The position numbers and the translations under genes were made by a program. The notes beneath the pieces are model-generated. The model was not told the origin of the DNA. It saw only the letters and a program-made list of their open reading frames with translations, and ran no database searches. This document shows positions 1-11,006 of a stretch of 64,000 bases of DNA, in pieces (within the stretch, counting starts at the first letter, position 1; each line of letters opens with the position of its first letter). This stretch comes from Pegoplata infirma (taxonomy: Eukaryota; Arthropoda; Insecta; Diptera; Anthomyiidae): NCBI GenBank assembly GCA_963921195.1, contig OY992537.1:55576313-55640312 (forward strand). Reading direction: 5' to 3'.

Positions 1-704
1 CGCGATTAATATTTTTAAGTAAAAAAACTTTTTTTTTTTGTATATTATTTAGACAATAGCTTAATTTTTATCATCTAAACTCTATTGAATATACAATGAA
101 AAAAAAAATGTTCGCGAAAATTTTTCTCGCGAATTTTTTTTGCGAAATTTTTTTTTGCAAATTTTTTTATTTTACTATTAATTTATGAAAATGTGTAGAA
201 AACGATACATCACAGACACATAATTTTTCGAAAAAAAAATTATGTTTCGCGAATTTTTTTTCGCGGAAAATTTTTTTATCGCGATAAAAACAATGCACAC
301 ACAAAAAAATATTTTACCAATAACTTGGAAGGATATGTGTTTTTAAAGTTTTTTACATTAATTATGAAAAATTTTGTAACATTTTACCAAGTTTTTGCAT
401 AATTTTGGTTAAGTGCTGTAAAATTACACAAGGTTGAATACTCTTATGAATATTTTCTAAACTCTTATCAGAAACAAGCAAACACTTGGTAAAATGATGT
501 TATTTTTGCATAATATACGCAAAAAACTTTAAAAACGCATATCCTCCCAAGTACTTGTCAAAAATTTTTTTATGTGCATTTTATAAATTTATATTTAAAA
601 ACTATCCCAAACGGCTAGCACCATTGAATTCAACGTACCCGAAATAGCTTTACCAGCAGGGTGCCCAGCTTGCTAATTTTTGCGACTAGCACAGTGTCTA
701 TCGA
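1..704. repeat. Interspersed repeat D, copy 1 (CGCGAAA-rich)
   Basis: AT-rich sequence with repeated short TTCGCGAAA / AAATTTTTTTCGCG words (about 105-275). It is an inverted copy of 17086-17570: both carry ATCATCTAAACTCTATTGAAT and the border word GACTAGCACAGTG. A weaker relative lies at 23160-23580. The border reads inward as CACTGTGCTAGTCGC. It starts inside the presumed intron after lipase exon 2, so it may interrupt or lengthen that intron. The left end is off the window. No coding potential seen. Confidence 0.6.
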
Positions 705-871
705 ATGTAGACACTTTGCTATTCAAATTTCTTAGTTTCAAATAGCACCTTAAAACATTGTATGTTGACTGAATGTTACCCCCAGTTTCTGCAATACGAA
801 CGTCATTCGTCTGCGGTGGCAAAATCACTTTAATAACTTTTTGCTGGGTTACATCAAGTACCATTGCATAC

Positions 872-1365
872 CTAAACTTTTGCCTGGACCCATTATAACC
901 CATGCCAGCGAAGAGGTCAGCAAACCATGTATCAATAAAACTGGACGATGACCTGGTCGTGGTAAACGATGTAATGTTAAATTGTAACCATCTGCTGTTA
1001 CAACATAGTGATGTTCCAATGTATAATTGTGTTTGGTAATCCAATCACTCTTAACAACGATAAAAAAATTAAATTAGATTTAAAAAAAAAATATATTGCC
1101 ATTTCATTTACATTAAAATAAATCTTTTACTCACCGTTGTCCATTTAAGTTTTTCATTTGCCGGTAAATTTTCATCGATTTCCCTCGAAGTTTCATCAAT
1201 ATCTTTGTCCACATCATTTTTGCCGAAAAAATTCCAAAATAATGGTTTGCCCATTGATAAACCCACCCGTGGTATGCAGGCAATTACTTTGTTGGTTTTT
1301 TCAAATTTTTTATCCAAAAGTATTAAAATTAGATAAAATATTATGCGTTCTTTTTGTGCAAACAT
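872..1365 (-). CDS. Acid-lipase-like gene (alpha/beta-hydrolase), 5' part, two exons
   Basis: Two exons join in frame. Exon 1 (1365-1135) encodes 77 residues starting MFAQKERIIFYLI. It ends ACAACG before a canonical GTGAGT donor. Exon 2 (1049-872) follows an acceptor ending TTAAG and reads SDWITKHNYTLEHHYVVTAD, then GYNLTLHRLPRPGHRPVLLI, then HGLLTSSLAWVIMGPGKSLG. This matches the N-terminal lipase pattern of insect Lip3/gastric-lipase-like enzymes (E.H.V.T.DGY.L.LHR.P, HG oxyanion motif, GP..SL). Family members are secreted or lysosomal lipid ester hydrolases. Exon 2 ends at AGTTTAG before a GTATGC donor in phase 1. The GXSXG nucleophile elbow, Asp and His lie in later exons, not in the window. 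The long open frame 673-1044 is a shadow frame of exon 2. A clear signal peptide is not seen, so the true first exon may differ. Partial gene or pseudogene cannot be decided. Confidence 0.75.
1050..1134 (-). other. Lipase intron 1 (85 bp)
   Basis: Begins GTGAGT at 1134 and ends TTAAG at 1050, with a T-rich tract before the acceptor. Removal keeps the frame (phase 0) and joins KLKWTT to SDWITKHNY, the order expected in the family. The length is typical of short fly introns. Confidence 0.7.
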
Positions 1366-1710
1366 TTGACATTATTTTACCGCAAATTTTTAAATAACTT
1401 TTTTTGTATTATTTTTTGAATGTGGTTTTAGTGGTAGTTTTTTTAAATAAAATCTAAGTTAATTGAACTAATTATTGTTTTATCGAACCTTTTAAATCTT
1501 TGTGACATTCAAAAATATAATTTTGTTAAATTTAAATTACCAAATAAATATTTATTTAAACAATTTTAGTGGGAAGTCAATATTTTGCATGTAGTTGTTG
1601 TAAACAATCATTAAAAATTCAAATTTTGTTTGAAAATTAAAAAAATGCCGAATTTTGTACTCTCGCCCAAAACATTAAATCATGATAATGTTTTGCAAAA
1701 GATTTGGGTA

Positions 1711-3149
1711 CCCTAGTAAAAAAAAAAAAAAAGGTCATGACTAATTATAATCCAAATATGGCGGATACAATTACTTTAATAATTACACCGCTCAACACTC
1801 ATTTTCCGGTTTGAATTCTGATGATCAATTTTAGTAGCCTTTGATCTCCTGATTCCAAATCTGTTCTCCAAATTTTCCCATCGCGTCCAGATTTTTAGTT
1901 ATTCACGGTTGAAAATGCGAAAAATGACGATTTTTGCATTATTTGAAAGCCTGCACAGCAGCCATTCAGTGGAATACAAATTTGGTATAAAGCGCAAAAG
2001 TATAATTTGTCTATGGTCTCCAACATAGAACACAATTTTTTTCAAATTATTACGTTTGGTTGGGCTTTACTTGCGTTTTAAAATGATACTGTTAAAATTA
2101 CCATTTTTGTAAAAAAGGTAAGGTAGAGAGATACCTTAGTTTTTTTTTATATTTTTCAAAGAAAAACTAAAAAAAATAAATATTTTACAAATTTAAGATT
2201 TCTGTGTTATTTTTCGCATACACCGGAAGATATATTTAAGGTGTTTAAAAGTCTATAAGAAAGAATGATTTTTTGCCTAAATTTTGAGCTCATCACTGTA
2301 AAGATTGATCATCTGGTTATTGTATTGGAGCCTTTTAAAAATGGTGCTTTTTCTAATTTTTTTGACAGGGTTTTTTTTAAATGCATGTTTGGCCAATAAT
2401 AGTGCAACAACTTGAAATTTTTTTGATCATATTTTTGAGATCATAGTTCAATTCCACTCTCACGCTTTATACCTGATTTTTATTCCACCCAGCGGCTGCT
2501 GTGCAGGCTTTCAAAAAAGGCAAAAATCGTGTTTTTTCGCATTTTCAACCGCGAATAATTAAAATTCTAGACGTGATGGAAAAATTTGGAGCACGAATTT
2601 GGAATCAGCGAGTCAAAATCTTTAAAAATTTTATATCAAACTTCAAACCGGAGCCAAAAACCTTCGATTTGTTGAGCGGTGTTATCTGCGGGTATATTTT
2701 ATGATCCAGCGGGATAACCTTATATATGTATAATGTGATACGTGAATTGGGTCTATATAATTATATCAATTTGAGAAAACTGATACTATTAAATATAATT
2801 TAAAACCATTATAACTGATCATATAATGCTCCTTATAACGTCATATAAGTTGGATAACATTATGTATAATAATATAACCTTTATATAATGTTATATACAA
2901 AAATATGTTCTTTATGTAGGGCAATATCTAACAATATATATTTATGTCTTATAGTCTCAATTTATTTTATATTGTATCAGTCCGGATCAAACTGATAAAA
3001 CCAGATAGACCCATTTTACGTATCATATTATATATAAAACTATCTGCTCAGATCTTGTTGGATAACCGAAGATAATATTTGAAACAATTGTGTGCACCAT
3101 ATTTGGGATCTAATTTGTCACTGCTATATACAACTCTTTTTTACTCGGG
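1711..3149. mobile_element. CCC...GGG-ended DNA element, 2-bp TSD (TA)
   Basis: Starts CCCTAGTAAAAA and ends TTTTTTACTCGGG; imperfect TIRs run about 85 bp inward (both arms share CCAAATATGG). TA flanks it at 1709-1710 and 3150-3151. The inverted paralogue near 60030 shows the uninterrupted site (GATTTGGGTGTACTTGCC), whose length equals the flanks joined with one TA copy. About 1.44 kb, no transposase visible, so non-autonomous. The right third is ATATA-rich, as in the sister elements. Confidence 0.8.
1785..2690. repeat. Inner inverted repeat within the 1711-3149 element
   Basis: ACCGCTCAACACTC...CCGGTTTGAA on the left pairs with TTCAAACCGGAGCC...TTGTTGAGCGGT on the right. Farther in, GCCTGCACAGCAGCC (near 1950) pairs with GGCTGCTGTGCAGGC (near 2495). 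Arms exceed 200 bp. Related words (gattccaaatct..., ...gatttggaatcag) recur near 29800 and 48500. Confidence 0.65.
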
Positions 3150-3280
3150 TATATTTGCCAAAGCAAAGTTTTTTTTAGAAAAAATAATGTTATATTACTT
3201 TGCTATTCCATGCAAACGAAAAGAGCTGTACATTTGGTAAATGAGTGCAAAAATAAGTGCAAAAAAGTGTTTTGACATTT

Positions 3281-3330
3281 TGGAGAGAATAAAAGATTCG
3301 GCACCGAAGAATTTAACACTCTTACTTGTT
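3281..3330 (+). mobile_element. HINE-A 3' terminus
   Basis: GGAGAGAATAAAAGATTCGG with a degenerate hairpin (ATTCGGCACCGAAGAAT), then TTTAACACTCTTACTTGTT. Same end as the better copies at 16213-16266. It lies inside repeat E; the inverted paralogue is at about 59820. Confidence 0.65.
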
Positions 3331-3558
3331 TTATGTACATTTGATAAACAAATGGAACATTTTTATTTGAAAAGCTTAGATTTGTTGAAAAAGTAGTTTT
3401 GGAAAAAAGGGGTAAAATGATTTTTGGTGAAAAAAATGTTTGATGGATGAAAAAAGGTTTTTGAAAAAAAAATTAGAAAAAAAAAATTTCATGAAAAAAA
3501 AATTTGATGAAAAAAAAAATTAAAGCAAAGAAAATTTAATTAAAAAACAAAAAAACAC

Positions 3559-4500
3559 AAGATCGAATATACTTTTGAAATGAGTTAGTTGACGTTGTAG
3601 GTCTCGTCGAAAAGATCACAAAAATACCCATCAAACTTGCCAGACACCTTAAAATTTTAAAGTTATTGTAAAAAAACGTTTTTCTGGGACTTTTCTTACT
3701 GAACCACGTGTAACTTAAAAATTTTTCAACCGATTTTTAATTTCTTAACTGTTTTGGATAAAAGAATAATAGGGCTTTCCATGTGTGTGAATTGGTCTAT
3801 ACATATAAGAAGGATATATATTAATCGATTTTTTCATTATTTTAAAGGTTTTTGGCCTCCTGAATTCGAATTTGACCTTGAGACCTATCTTATTAAGTTT
3901 TTGATATATCAGTTTATGTTAAATATTTCAAAAACCTTAAGTGATAGAGCATTTTAAAGGCCAGATTCGGATTCAGGGCGCCAAAAATCTTTAAAAATAT
4001 TGTACATGCACTCGTATGATAATTTTTTTTTTTTGCTTTAGTGATCTGAACGGCGATTTCCTGCAAAGTCTTAATTTTCTTTTTCAGAAAAATTATCACA
4101 ACTCTTTCAATTGTTATCCGATGTTTTCAGGATAAAGCTTATCGTATTCAGAATTAAATTTTCTTTAAAAATACGTTTATAAATTTAAAGGCTGTTAAAC
4201 GAACTATAGCAGAAAAAAATCAATAAACTTGAAAAATTTTCAAAAAATAACAAAAAAAATATATATTATAGAAAAAATCAATAGATATCTTTCTTATATG
4301 TGTGGACCAATTCACACACATGGAAAGCCCTATCATACTTCTATTCAAAACAGTTAAAAAATTTGAAATCGGTTGAAAATTTTCTGAATTACACAAGATT
4401 TAGTCCTAAAAAAATGTTTTTTCAATGAGCATTTTTATGAGCTACTCGACAAGACCAACAACTTATACTATCTCACATCAAAGTATTTTTTCACTGTAGC
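3559..4500. mobile_element. Foldback element (~0.94 kb) inside repeat E
   Basis: Left arm words such as AATAGGGCTTTCCATGTGTG and GAATTGGTCTATACATATAA reappear reverse-complemented at 4270-4350. Outer arm words near 3590 (GTTGTAGGTCTCGTCGA) pair with TCGACAAGACCAACAAC near 4450. Arms are roughly 280-400 bp. Termini and TSD are not clear. No ORF supported. Confidence 0.6.
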
Positions 4501-4504
4501 ACAG

Positions 4505-5015
4505 TGTTATACAAAAAAAAATTTATGAAAAAAAAAAAATTTACGAAAAAAAAAAAAAATTTATGAAAAAAAAAAGTTTTATGAAAAAAAAATTAGATGA
4601 AAAATAAATGTTTTATGAAAAAAAAAAATTTTAAAAAATTTTATGAAAAAAAATAGATAAAAAAAAAAAATTGATGAAAAAAAAAAATTTGATGAAAAAA
4701 AAAAATTTGATGAAAAAAAAAATTTATGAAAAAAAAGTTTTATAAAAAAAAAAAAATTGATAACAAATTTGATGAAAAAAATAGATGAAAAAAAAAATTT
4801 GAAGTGGGGAAAAAAAATTTATGAAAAAAATTTGACGAAAAAAAATTTGATGGAAAAAAAAAATTTATGGAAAAAAAAAATTTGATGGAAAAAAAAATTT
4901 GATGGAAAAAAATTTGATGAAAAAAAAAAAATTTGATGAAAAAAAAATTTGATGAAAAAAAAAATTGATGAAAAAAAAATTTGATGGAAAAAAATTTGAT
5001 GAAAAAAACTTGGAT
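4505..5015 (+). repeat. A-rich minisatellite, unit about 16 bp
   Basis: More than 25 degenerate copies of ATGAAAAAAAAATTTG. Runs of A vary in length and TATG/GATG variants alternate. A short version lies at 3420-3540. The T-rich reverse counterpart is at 59190-59720. Open frames full of Phe here are artefacts of the repeat. Confidence 0.85.
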
Positions 5016-5496
5016 TAAAATTTTTCACCAGCTGGTGAAAAACGGTTTTATTCACCACGAGGTGATTTATTATCCAAGTTACTAAAATTTTTGGTTTTAA
5101 GAAAAAGAAAATAGTAATTCTTATTTTCTTTTTCGTTAATTGTTAGCTTATATAGTCAAACTGCAACTTTTTTAAAATTAGACACCATTCTAAAAACATT
5201 ATCATGTTAAAAAATAATAAGGACTTGCTACCCAGATGGTCTCAAAATTGACAAATAAATTTAAATTTTGAGACTTTTTATGATTCAAAAAAAATTAAGT
5301 TAACTATAAATATGCCCGTAAATATAACAATTAAAAAAAAATTTTCTACTAGACCCGAAAATTATTTGGTACAAATTTGGGGCCAATCAAAATTTTGGAT
5401 TTTGATATAAATAATGTATTTTTACGTAAAAAATATAAATTACTAACATAGTGTTTTTTACTCCAATTAATTTGTAGTCAAAAAGTTTTTACTATT

Positions 5497-5545
5497 GTGG
5501 ATGGTATTCATGGATTCGGCCAAGTCGAATTTAACTTGTTTACTT
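5497..5545 (+). mobile_element. HINE-B 3' terminus fragment
   Basis: GTGGATGGTATTCATGGATT, then CGGCCAAGTCGAATTTAACTTGTTTACTT. Matches the ends at 61882-61935 and 41953-42007. The hairpin is formed by ATTCGGCC/AAGTCGAAT. Confidence 0.6.
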
Positions 5546-5549
5546 ATTT

Positions 5550-6170
5550 ATGAGCCACATATTGCTAGAAATTTCTGTTTTTAATAATATATTTTTAAAG
5601 CATGTTTTTAGGCTTAATTTATTAAAAAGTTTTTTTTGGTGGTTTATATAAACTCTTATACACATTTTTAATATACTTCTAGCATTTTTTTTTTAATATT
5701 TGTATAAAAATCTCATAAAAAAATCCCATATTACACTTGAAGTTTATTTTATAATATAAACTTGTTTTTATTTTTTCAACTCACGTCTGTATTTAAAAAG
5801 CAGTTAACTTTATAAGCATGAACGAGAAAAAAAACAAAACGGCACAACCAAAAATCGTGAATAAACCTCTTTTTATTTTGGTAACAAAAAATATTTTTGA
5901 GAGGGAGAAAATGAATATGTTGGTAAATTTATCTGAAGGCAGATAAAAAAATAAAATATAAAAATATAAACACGAAAAGAATAAAAACATTAAAAAAAAA
6001 AATTCAAAATGAAACGATTTTTATGAAAATAACAGCCTCAAGGCAGGCAATGAATGGCAATATTCATATACATATACCATAAGAACAATGGGGCAGAAGT
6101 TATTCTTGAACCCTTTAATTTTTTTTAATTAAAAAAAAAATTTTCTAATTAATTAAAAATATAATTTTTT
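5550..6170. other. AT-rich stretch, nothing identified
   Basis: Homopolymer-rich DNA with scattered short inverted words. No ORF with protein-like composition, no TIR pair and no HINE landmark seen. Confidence 0.5.
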
Positions 6171-6385
6171 TTAACATGCTAATGTTTTTAGGCTGGTGTC
6201 TTATTTTAAAAAAGTTGCTAATCAATATTTTTTCATCAATATTTTTTTCATCAAAATTTTTTTAACTAATATTTTTTTTCCAACAATATTTTCTTTTTTT
6301 CAATATTTTTCTCATCATATATATTTTTTTATTAATCAATATTTTTTTTTCATCAATATATTTGTTCATCAATATTTTTATACTA
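6170..6385 (-). repeat. Repeat E, degenerate copy with TCATCAATATTTTT units
   Basis: Begins AACATGCTAATGTTTTTAGG, as in the repeat E right part at 58965. It then breaks into about ten TCATCAATATTTTT-like units, a diverged form of the minisatellite seen on the other strand at 4505-5015. Confidence 0.5.
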
Positions 6386-6389
6386 ATAA

Positions 6390-6705
6390 TGAGTTTGTTC
6401 TGATGTTTGTAACTACTCGAAATATTGGTCCTAGACCCACTTTTAAGTATACCGATCGACTCAGAATAACTCTTTAAGTCATTCTGGCGATGTCCGTCTG
6501 TCTGTCCGTCCGTCAATGTAAACGTTGAAACCACTTCAATTTTGGCTCAACTGACTCTAATAAAGGTATTATAATAGTTATCCTTTTGGAATTTGGCAAG
6601 TAAACCTGTTTTGTATTCAGTAACGACCATTCAGAATTTCAAAAAAATCGGATCAGTTGTTCTTGTAGCCCCCATACAAACCACCTTCCCAATATTCACA
6701 TAAAT
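6390..6705 (+). mobile_element. HINE-C, 5' portion
   Basis: GAGTTTGTTCTGATGTTTGT, the AAATATTGGTCCTAGACCCA core, AGTATACCGATCGACTCAGA, then GTCYGTCY repeats (GTCCGTCTGTCTGTCCGTCC) and CAATGTAAACGTTGAAACC. Co-linear with the reverse complement of 18557-18370. The CTTCTTGTAGCC...CAAACCACCTTCCC segment is internal to the family. The 3' end is missing. Confidence 0.65.
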
Positions 6706-6835
6706 CTCTCAAATATCATGAATAGGGATGAGATTTCCATGCAAATGCATGTTTTTTTGTCGATAATCTAAAAACGATATCGACCAATTATCTTTCCGAA
6801 TCAAGAAATTCGCGTTATTTTTGCATCTTTTGATT

Positions 6836-6896
6836 TTAAATGCATATTTTGTGCATATTTCCAACTTTTTAGTGCATATTTTTGCATATTTTGGCA
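6836..6896 (+). repeat. TGCATATTTT minisatellite, cluster 1
   Basis: Five near copies of GTGCATATTT(T) spaced 10-25 bp. The same motif forms a second cluster at 7665-7757. Confidence 0.6.
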
Positions 6897-7094
6897 TAAA
6901 TTAGCAAAACCAAAAATTTAAATTTATTTTTTTCAAAAACTATTTTAAATATTTATTTAAAAAAAGATTTTTTTATATATGGTTTGAATTGAGAAAGGTG
7001 TGAAAGAAAAATATATTTTTCTAAAAATTTACTAGTTTCATATAATCCAGTTATTATAATCATCAGAAAAACTTTTAATGTCAAATTTATTCAG

Positions 7095-7330
7095 TTAATA
7101 GTCAATTTTATTCTATGTGTGAAAATTATTAACAGATCGCAGCCGCCAGGGATTGAACCCATGATCTGTAATGTTTTTGCTATTAACTGTCTCTTAGGTA
7201 CGATCACTCTAGACCGATACGCTAAGTTGGCTGTTAAGCAAGTATCAACTAAATCATGGTTTTTCAATTCTTGTGTGGTTGTTGCTGGTATTTTTTCGTA
7301 CATAAGAAGGTGAAATTGCATTATGGTGAA
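7095..7330 (-). repeat. Possible tRNA-derived SINE or tRNA pseudogene
   Basis: On the minus strand a B-box-like GGTTCAATCCC lies downstream of an A-box-like TAGCGTATCGGTCTAGAGTG. Spacing is somewhat longer than in a tRNA, and cloverleaf pairing is incomplete. This fits a decayed tRNA-derived SINE head. No second copy in the window confirms it as a family. Confidence 0.35.
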
Positions 7331-7664
7331 TAAATTCAATTTTTTAGTAATCATCATTCGTCCTCCTCTCCTTCATCAACTCTGATCTAAGTACTTATTT
7401 TGCATCCTTGCCAGAACATGGTCTATATTTTGTAGACACAAATGTTAGGTGTTGCCATTTTCCAAAGATACTATATTGCCACTTAGGCCGACTTAAAGTC
7501 GTTATTTTCAAATTTTTGTTTTTCTGTAAAGACAGTTTAATTTTCTTATAAATTTTCATAATTTCTAAAAAAAAATTTTGCTTATTTAAAGTTTTAAATG
7601 TTACTATTTAGACCCGGCGTTGTTTTTTGCTTCTTAAAAAGTTGTTCTTATGAAAACAAGATTT

Positions 7665-7757
7665 TTGTTGCACAAATTTTATATTTTAGTGCATATTTTA
7701 AGGTTTTTAGTGCATATTTTGAATTTTTTAGCACATATTTTAAGCGCATATTTTCGA
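7665..7757 (+). repeat. TAGTGCATATTTT minisatellite, cluster 2
   Basis: Four to five copies of TTTAGTGCATATTTT, with GCACATATTTT and GCGCATATTTT variants, abutting the truncated 3' side of the HINE-A at 7757. Same motif as 6836-6896. Confidence 0.6.
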
Positions 7758-8325
7758 TTTTTTTTTGGTGGGGGGGGGGACAAATTTCCTCTCGAATATG
7801 TGTTAAAAAATTCATTCTTATGCTTTTTGCACTAAAGAAATGCAAGTTTATCATAATTTAAAAAAAAAAAATTCCACGCCCATAGAAGGGGGGCGGACCA
7901 AAAAAAACAACATTTTCTAATTCTCAGGGTCCAAATGCAGGACTTTGAACTTCTTGTAGCATAAAAATGTTGAATTTGTTAAACAAAACCACAAAAAATC
8001 ATGTAAAAAAGTGATATTTTTCTGAAGTTGGTTTAGTTCTTCAAGGGGGAACTTTTTTCCCCCTGTTCCGATATTGCTCATTTACGAACTTAACCTGCCT
8101 AGGAACATAAGACATATTCGTGCCAAATGTCGGGAGTCTACATCTTTTATTTTGGACTGCATCGTGTTAACTACAGACGGAAGGACATCGCTAGAATGTC
8201 TTAGAATCGATCACTGATCATAAATATATATACTTTATGGGGGCATAGACCGATATTTTGATGCGTTACACACGGAATGACATAGTGAGTATACCCCCAT
8301 ACTGTATTTGGAGGGTATAAAAAAT
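7757..8325 (-). mobile_element. HINE-A copy, 3'-truncated
   Basis: On the minus strand: TTTATACCCTCC 5' end (8325), GTCATTCCGTGTGTAACGCA, the ATATCGGTC core, TATATA run, GATCGATTCTAAGACATTCT, a degenerate GTCC run, AAGTTCCCCCTTGAAGAAC and GGGGGGCGTGG-type words. The 3' hairpin is absent. Non-coding. Confidence 0.75.
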
Positions 8326-8620
8326 TGTACTTGACTCTTTTTTGGTGTTTGCGTTAATTTTTGTGCTTTGGTGTGCTCTGACGTATATAGTAAAATTTTT
8401 TTTTTTTTTTTGTAGAACATTTAATACCCTCATTCCCCCTTTTTTGGTGTGTTTTTTCGATTTGTTAGAATAGAGCCAAACAATAACATTATGATAGGGA
8501 GTTATTATATTAACTCTATATGTTCCACAAAAATATTTGCCATAATATTTTCTGCAAAGTTGCTGACCATACCCTACACCTCAGATGTAAAGAAAACATA
8601 GTTTTATATACCCTAGTAAA
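8326..8620. other. AT-rich interval with a HINE-C-like scrap
   Basis: Only CATACCCTACACCTCAGATG near 8567 resembles a HINE-C end region. Nothing else recognised. Confidence 0.35.
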
Positions 8621-8976
8621 AATATTATACTAATTTTACTAAATAGATCTAATTTGATCCGTAAAATGGTTGTATCAAATAATATCTAATTGAATTACTT
8701 TAGATCAAAAAATATAAAAGTTGATACAATTTGATCCTGAATTTGGTCAAATCTAATTAGATCAAATTGATCTTATAATATCTATTTTTATATAATTTGA
8801 TGAGCAAAACCAAAATACGAATCTAATCATATATGGAGTAATATCTAACCATATAAAGTGGATCAACCGTATCAAAGTGATAGATAAAATTTTATATAAA
8901 TTTATACGGAAGCATTTTAACTCATATAAGATTGTATCAAATTATATATGATTAGACCAGAAAATTTTTACTCGGG
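8621..8976. mobile_element. CCC...GGG-ended MITE, 2-bp TSD (TA)
   Basis: 356 bp from CCCTAGTAAAAAT to ATTTTTACTCGGG, flanked by TA (8619-8620, 8977-8978). The interior is built of TTTGATCC, GATCAAAT, TCTAATTAGAT and ATATATGATT palindromic words. No coding capacity. Same end family as 1711, 9308 and 13820. Confidence 0.8.
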
Positions 8977-9307
8977 TACCAATATGATGGAAAAACAGGC
9001 CACAGCTGGGACACTTTAACCGCCTCTAAAAATAATCCGATGTGATCTTGCAAAACGCCGACATACGTGTATGTTTTTTGGTCTCCTCTACCAGAAGCAA
9101 TCGTCGGAACCCCGTAATTTTCGAAAAAGTTCGAAATTGTTGTACAGTGTAATTAGTAAAGAAACGTAAAATCGAGCTGAAGTAATCTTTTACAATAGAA
9201 TGGGATTTTTAGATTTTTTCTGAATTTTATTTCCGAAAGCTTTCTAAAATTTTCCGATTTTTTATAAATTTTCACAAATTTTTCTTTTGTGGTGAATTTT
9301 AACATGC

Positions 9308-9925
9308 CCCGAGTAAAAAAGTTCCTATATAGTTGTATATAATTTTATAAAAATCATATATGATTAAATAGAATTATAAAGAATTTGATGCGAAAAATGA
9401 GTCGATAAAACCATATAAAATTTTATCAATGTTACTTATATTTTGATAATTTTTTTATATAATTTTATGCGAAATTTGGACCCCTATTTTTATATAACAA
9501 CAGCAAATTTATATAATCAGATATAATTATATACAACTATATCAAATTATATAAAACAATATATAATTTTATAAAGTTATATAAAATTATATCAAGTTTT
9601 ATATAAATCATAAAATTTTGTTTTAATTATATAAAATTATATATAATTTTATGTAACTTTATATAGTTTTATACAGTTTTATACAATTTTATATATTTTA
9701 ATATAATTACATCTGATTATATAATATTGCTATTATTATATAAAAATAGGGGTCCAAATTTCGCATAAAATTATATAAAAAATTTATCAAAATATAAGAA
9801 ACATTGATCAAATTTTATATAGTTTTATCGACTCATTTTTCGCATCAAATTCTATATAATTCTATTTAATCATATATGATGTTTATAAAATTATATACAA
9901 CTATATAGGAACTTTTTTACTCGGG
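9308..9925. mobile_element. CCC...GGG-ended near-perfect palindromic MITE
   Basis: 618 bp, almost fully self-complementary about a centre near 9616. CCCGAGTAAAAAAGTTCCTA at the left is mirrored by TAGGAACTTTTTTACTCGGG at the right, and GCGAAATTTGGACCCCTATT near 9470 by AATAGGGGTCCAAATTTCGC near 9745. Flanks read TGC and TG, so a 2-bp TG duplication with one extra C is possible but not certain. Non-coding. Confidence 0.8.
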
Positions 9926-11006
9926 TGTGGTTAATTTTTACCTTCAAAAAATTGTTTCAAACATATGACGGTGGTAGCAAACTTTATAAAAATACATTTT
10001 TGTACGAGAGCCGTAGAGAGTGTAGTTATGTTCGGAAAAACTGTTAGGAGGGGGAAAATTAGTTGGGGTTGGTCTCTTATTTCACCACTCTAGCATCAAA
10101 CCTAGATCTTTGTTAAGATTTAAAATATTTTTTTTTGTTTCTTAAGCATCATTGACCCATTGCTTTAAATAAAAATATTTAATTTTTATACAAATTCATA
10201 AAAAAACAGAATTTTTTTTTATTGTTTCAAGTTTCGTTTCAACAAAAGGGATTCTTGCTGCACCCCTTCCATCACTATATCTACTCCCTCACCCTTAACA
10301 CAAATATATATGAGTATGAAATTTTAAATATGAATTCATACATTCATATTTTTTTATGAACTCTTATCAATTTATAATAATAAAAACAAAAAAAAAAAAA
10401 TGCCGTTTCTGGTTGCCAAAATTGAAGAGCACGAAATGTTGGTGGTGATGTTCAATTTTCGAATTTTATATTTGACCATTAACCAAAAAATTGTTAAATT
10501 CAAATTTTATTGTTAACTGTTTTTACGTTTACTTACCATTTATGCACATAAAAATAAACAATGGCCATAGCACGAAGTTTGCAATGCCTTGATTCGACAC
10601 ATATGTTCAGGCTGAAATAAGTGCTCTGTTATATTTGACCATTATAAAGGAAAATATTATATATTTCTTTTTTATTTATTATTAAGTCAAGATTGTTATG
10701 TGAAGGTTTTTATTTACGTGGTCTGTTAAAAAAAATATCGTTAAGTTTAAAAAATATGCACTTGTTAAGGCAATAAAAAAACTCATTTAAGTCAAAAATT
10801 ATATATTTTTTTATTATTTTTTGATTTTGTATCTTTATTTCATGCTATTTTAACAAACTTTCCTTAAATTCAAATTTTTAATACAATATTGGTTAAAATT
10901 AGCAAACAAATTAGTTATCCTGTAGTGGTACTAATTTTGCAACTACAGCCAATTTTGCAAAGTTTTGCAACACCTAAAATACTCAACTTACTAACCGCGG
11001 TGTACC
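9926..11006. other. AT-rich stretch, no gene recognised
   Basis: Contains a 38-codon frame from an ATG near 10400 (MPFLVAKIEEHEMLVVMF...) with no family match, and TTGCAA-rich words near 10935-10975 like those at 23980-24780. No intact element boundary seen. Confidence 0.4.

Larger units (their letters stand above)
1640..5225 (+). repeat. Repeat E, copy 1 (with A-rich minisatellite)
   Basis: Long composite repeat. Its left part (1650-1710 and 3150-3450) and right part (5020-5215) match, in inverted orientation, 60110-59740 and 59200-58955. Shared landmarks are GCCCAAAACATTAAATCA, a 3' hairpin region near 3300, a minisatellite of about 16 bp, the TTCACCAGCTGGTGAA palindrome and AACATTATCATGTT. 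It carries two insertions: 1711-3149 and a foldback at 3559-4500. No protein is supported. Confidence 0.65.

Noticed and set aside
673..1044. 123-codon minus-strand frame as a gene
   Set aside because: It is a different frame from the spliced lipase exon 2 and has no recognisable motif; the family match lies in the spliced frame.
4819..5058. Phe-rich 79-codon frame
   Set aside because: Produced by the A-rich minisatellite read in reverse.
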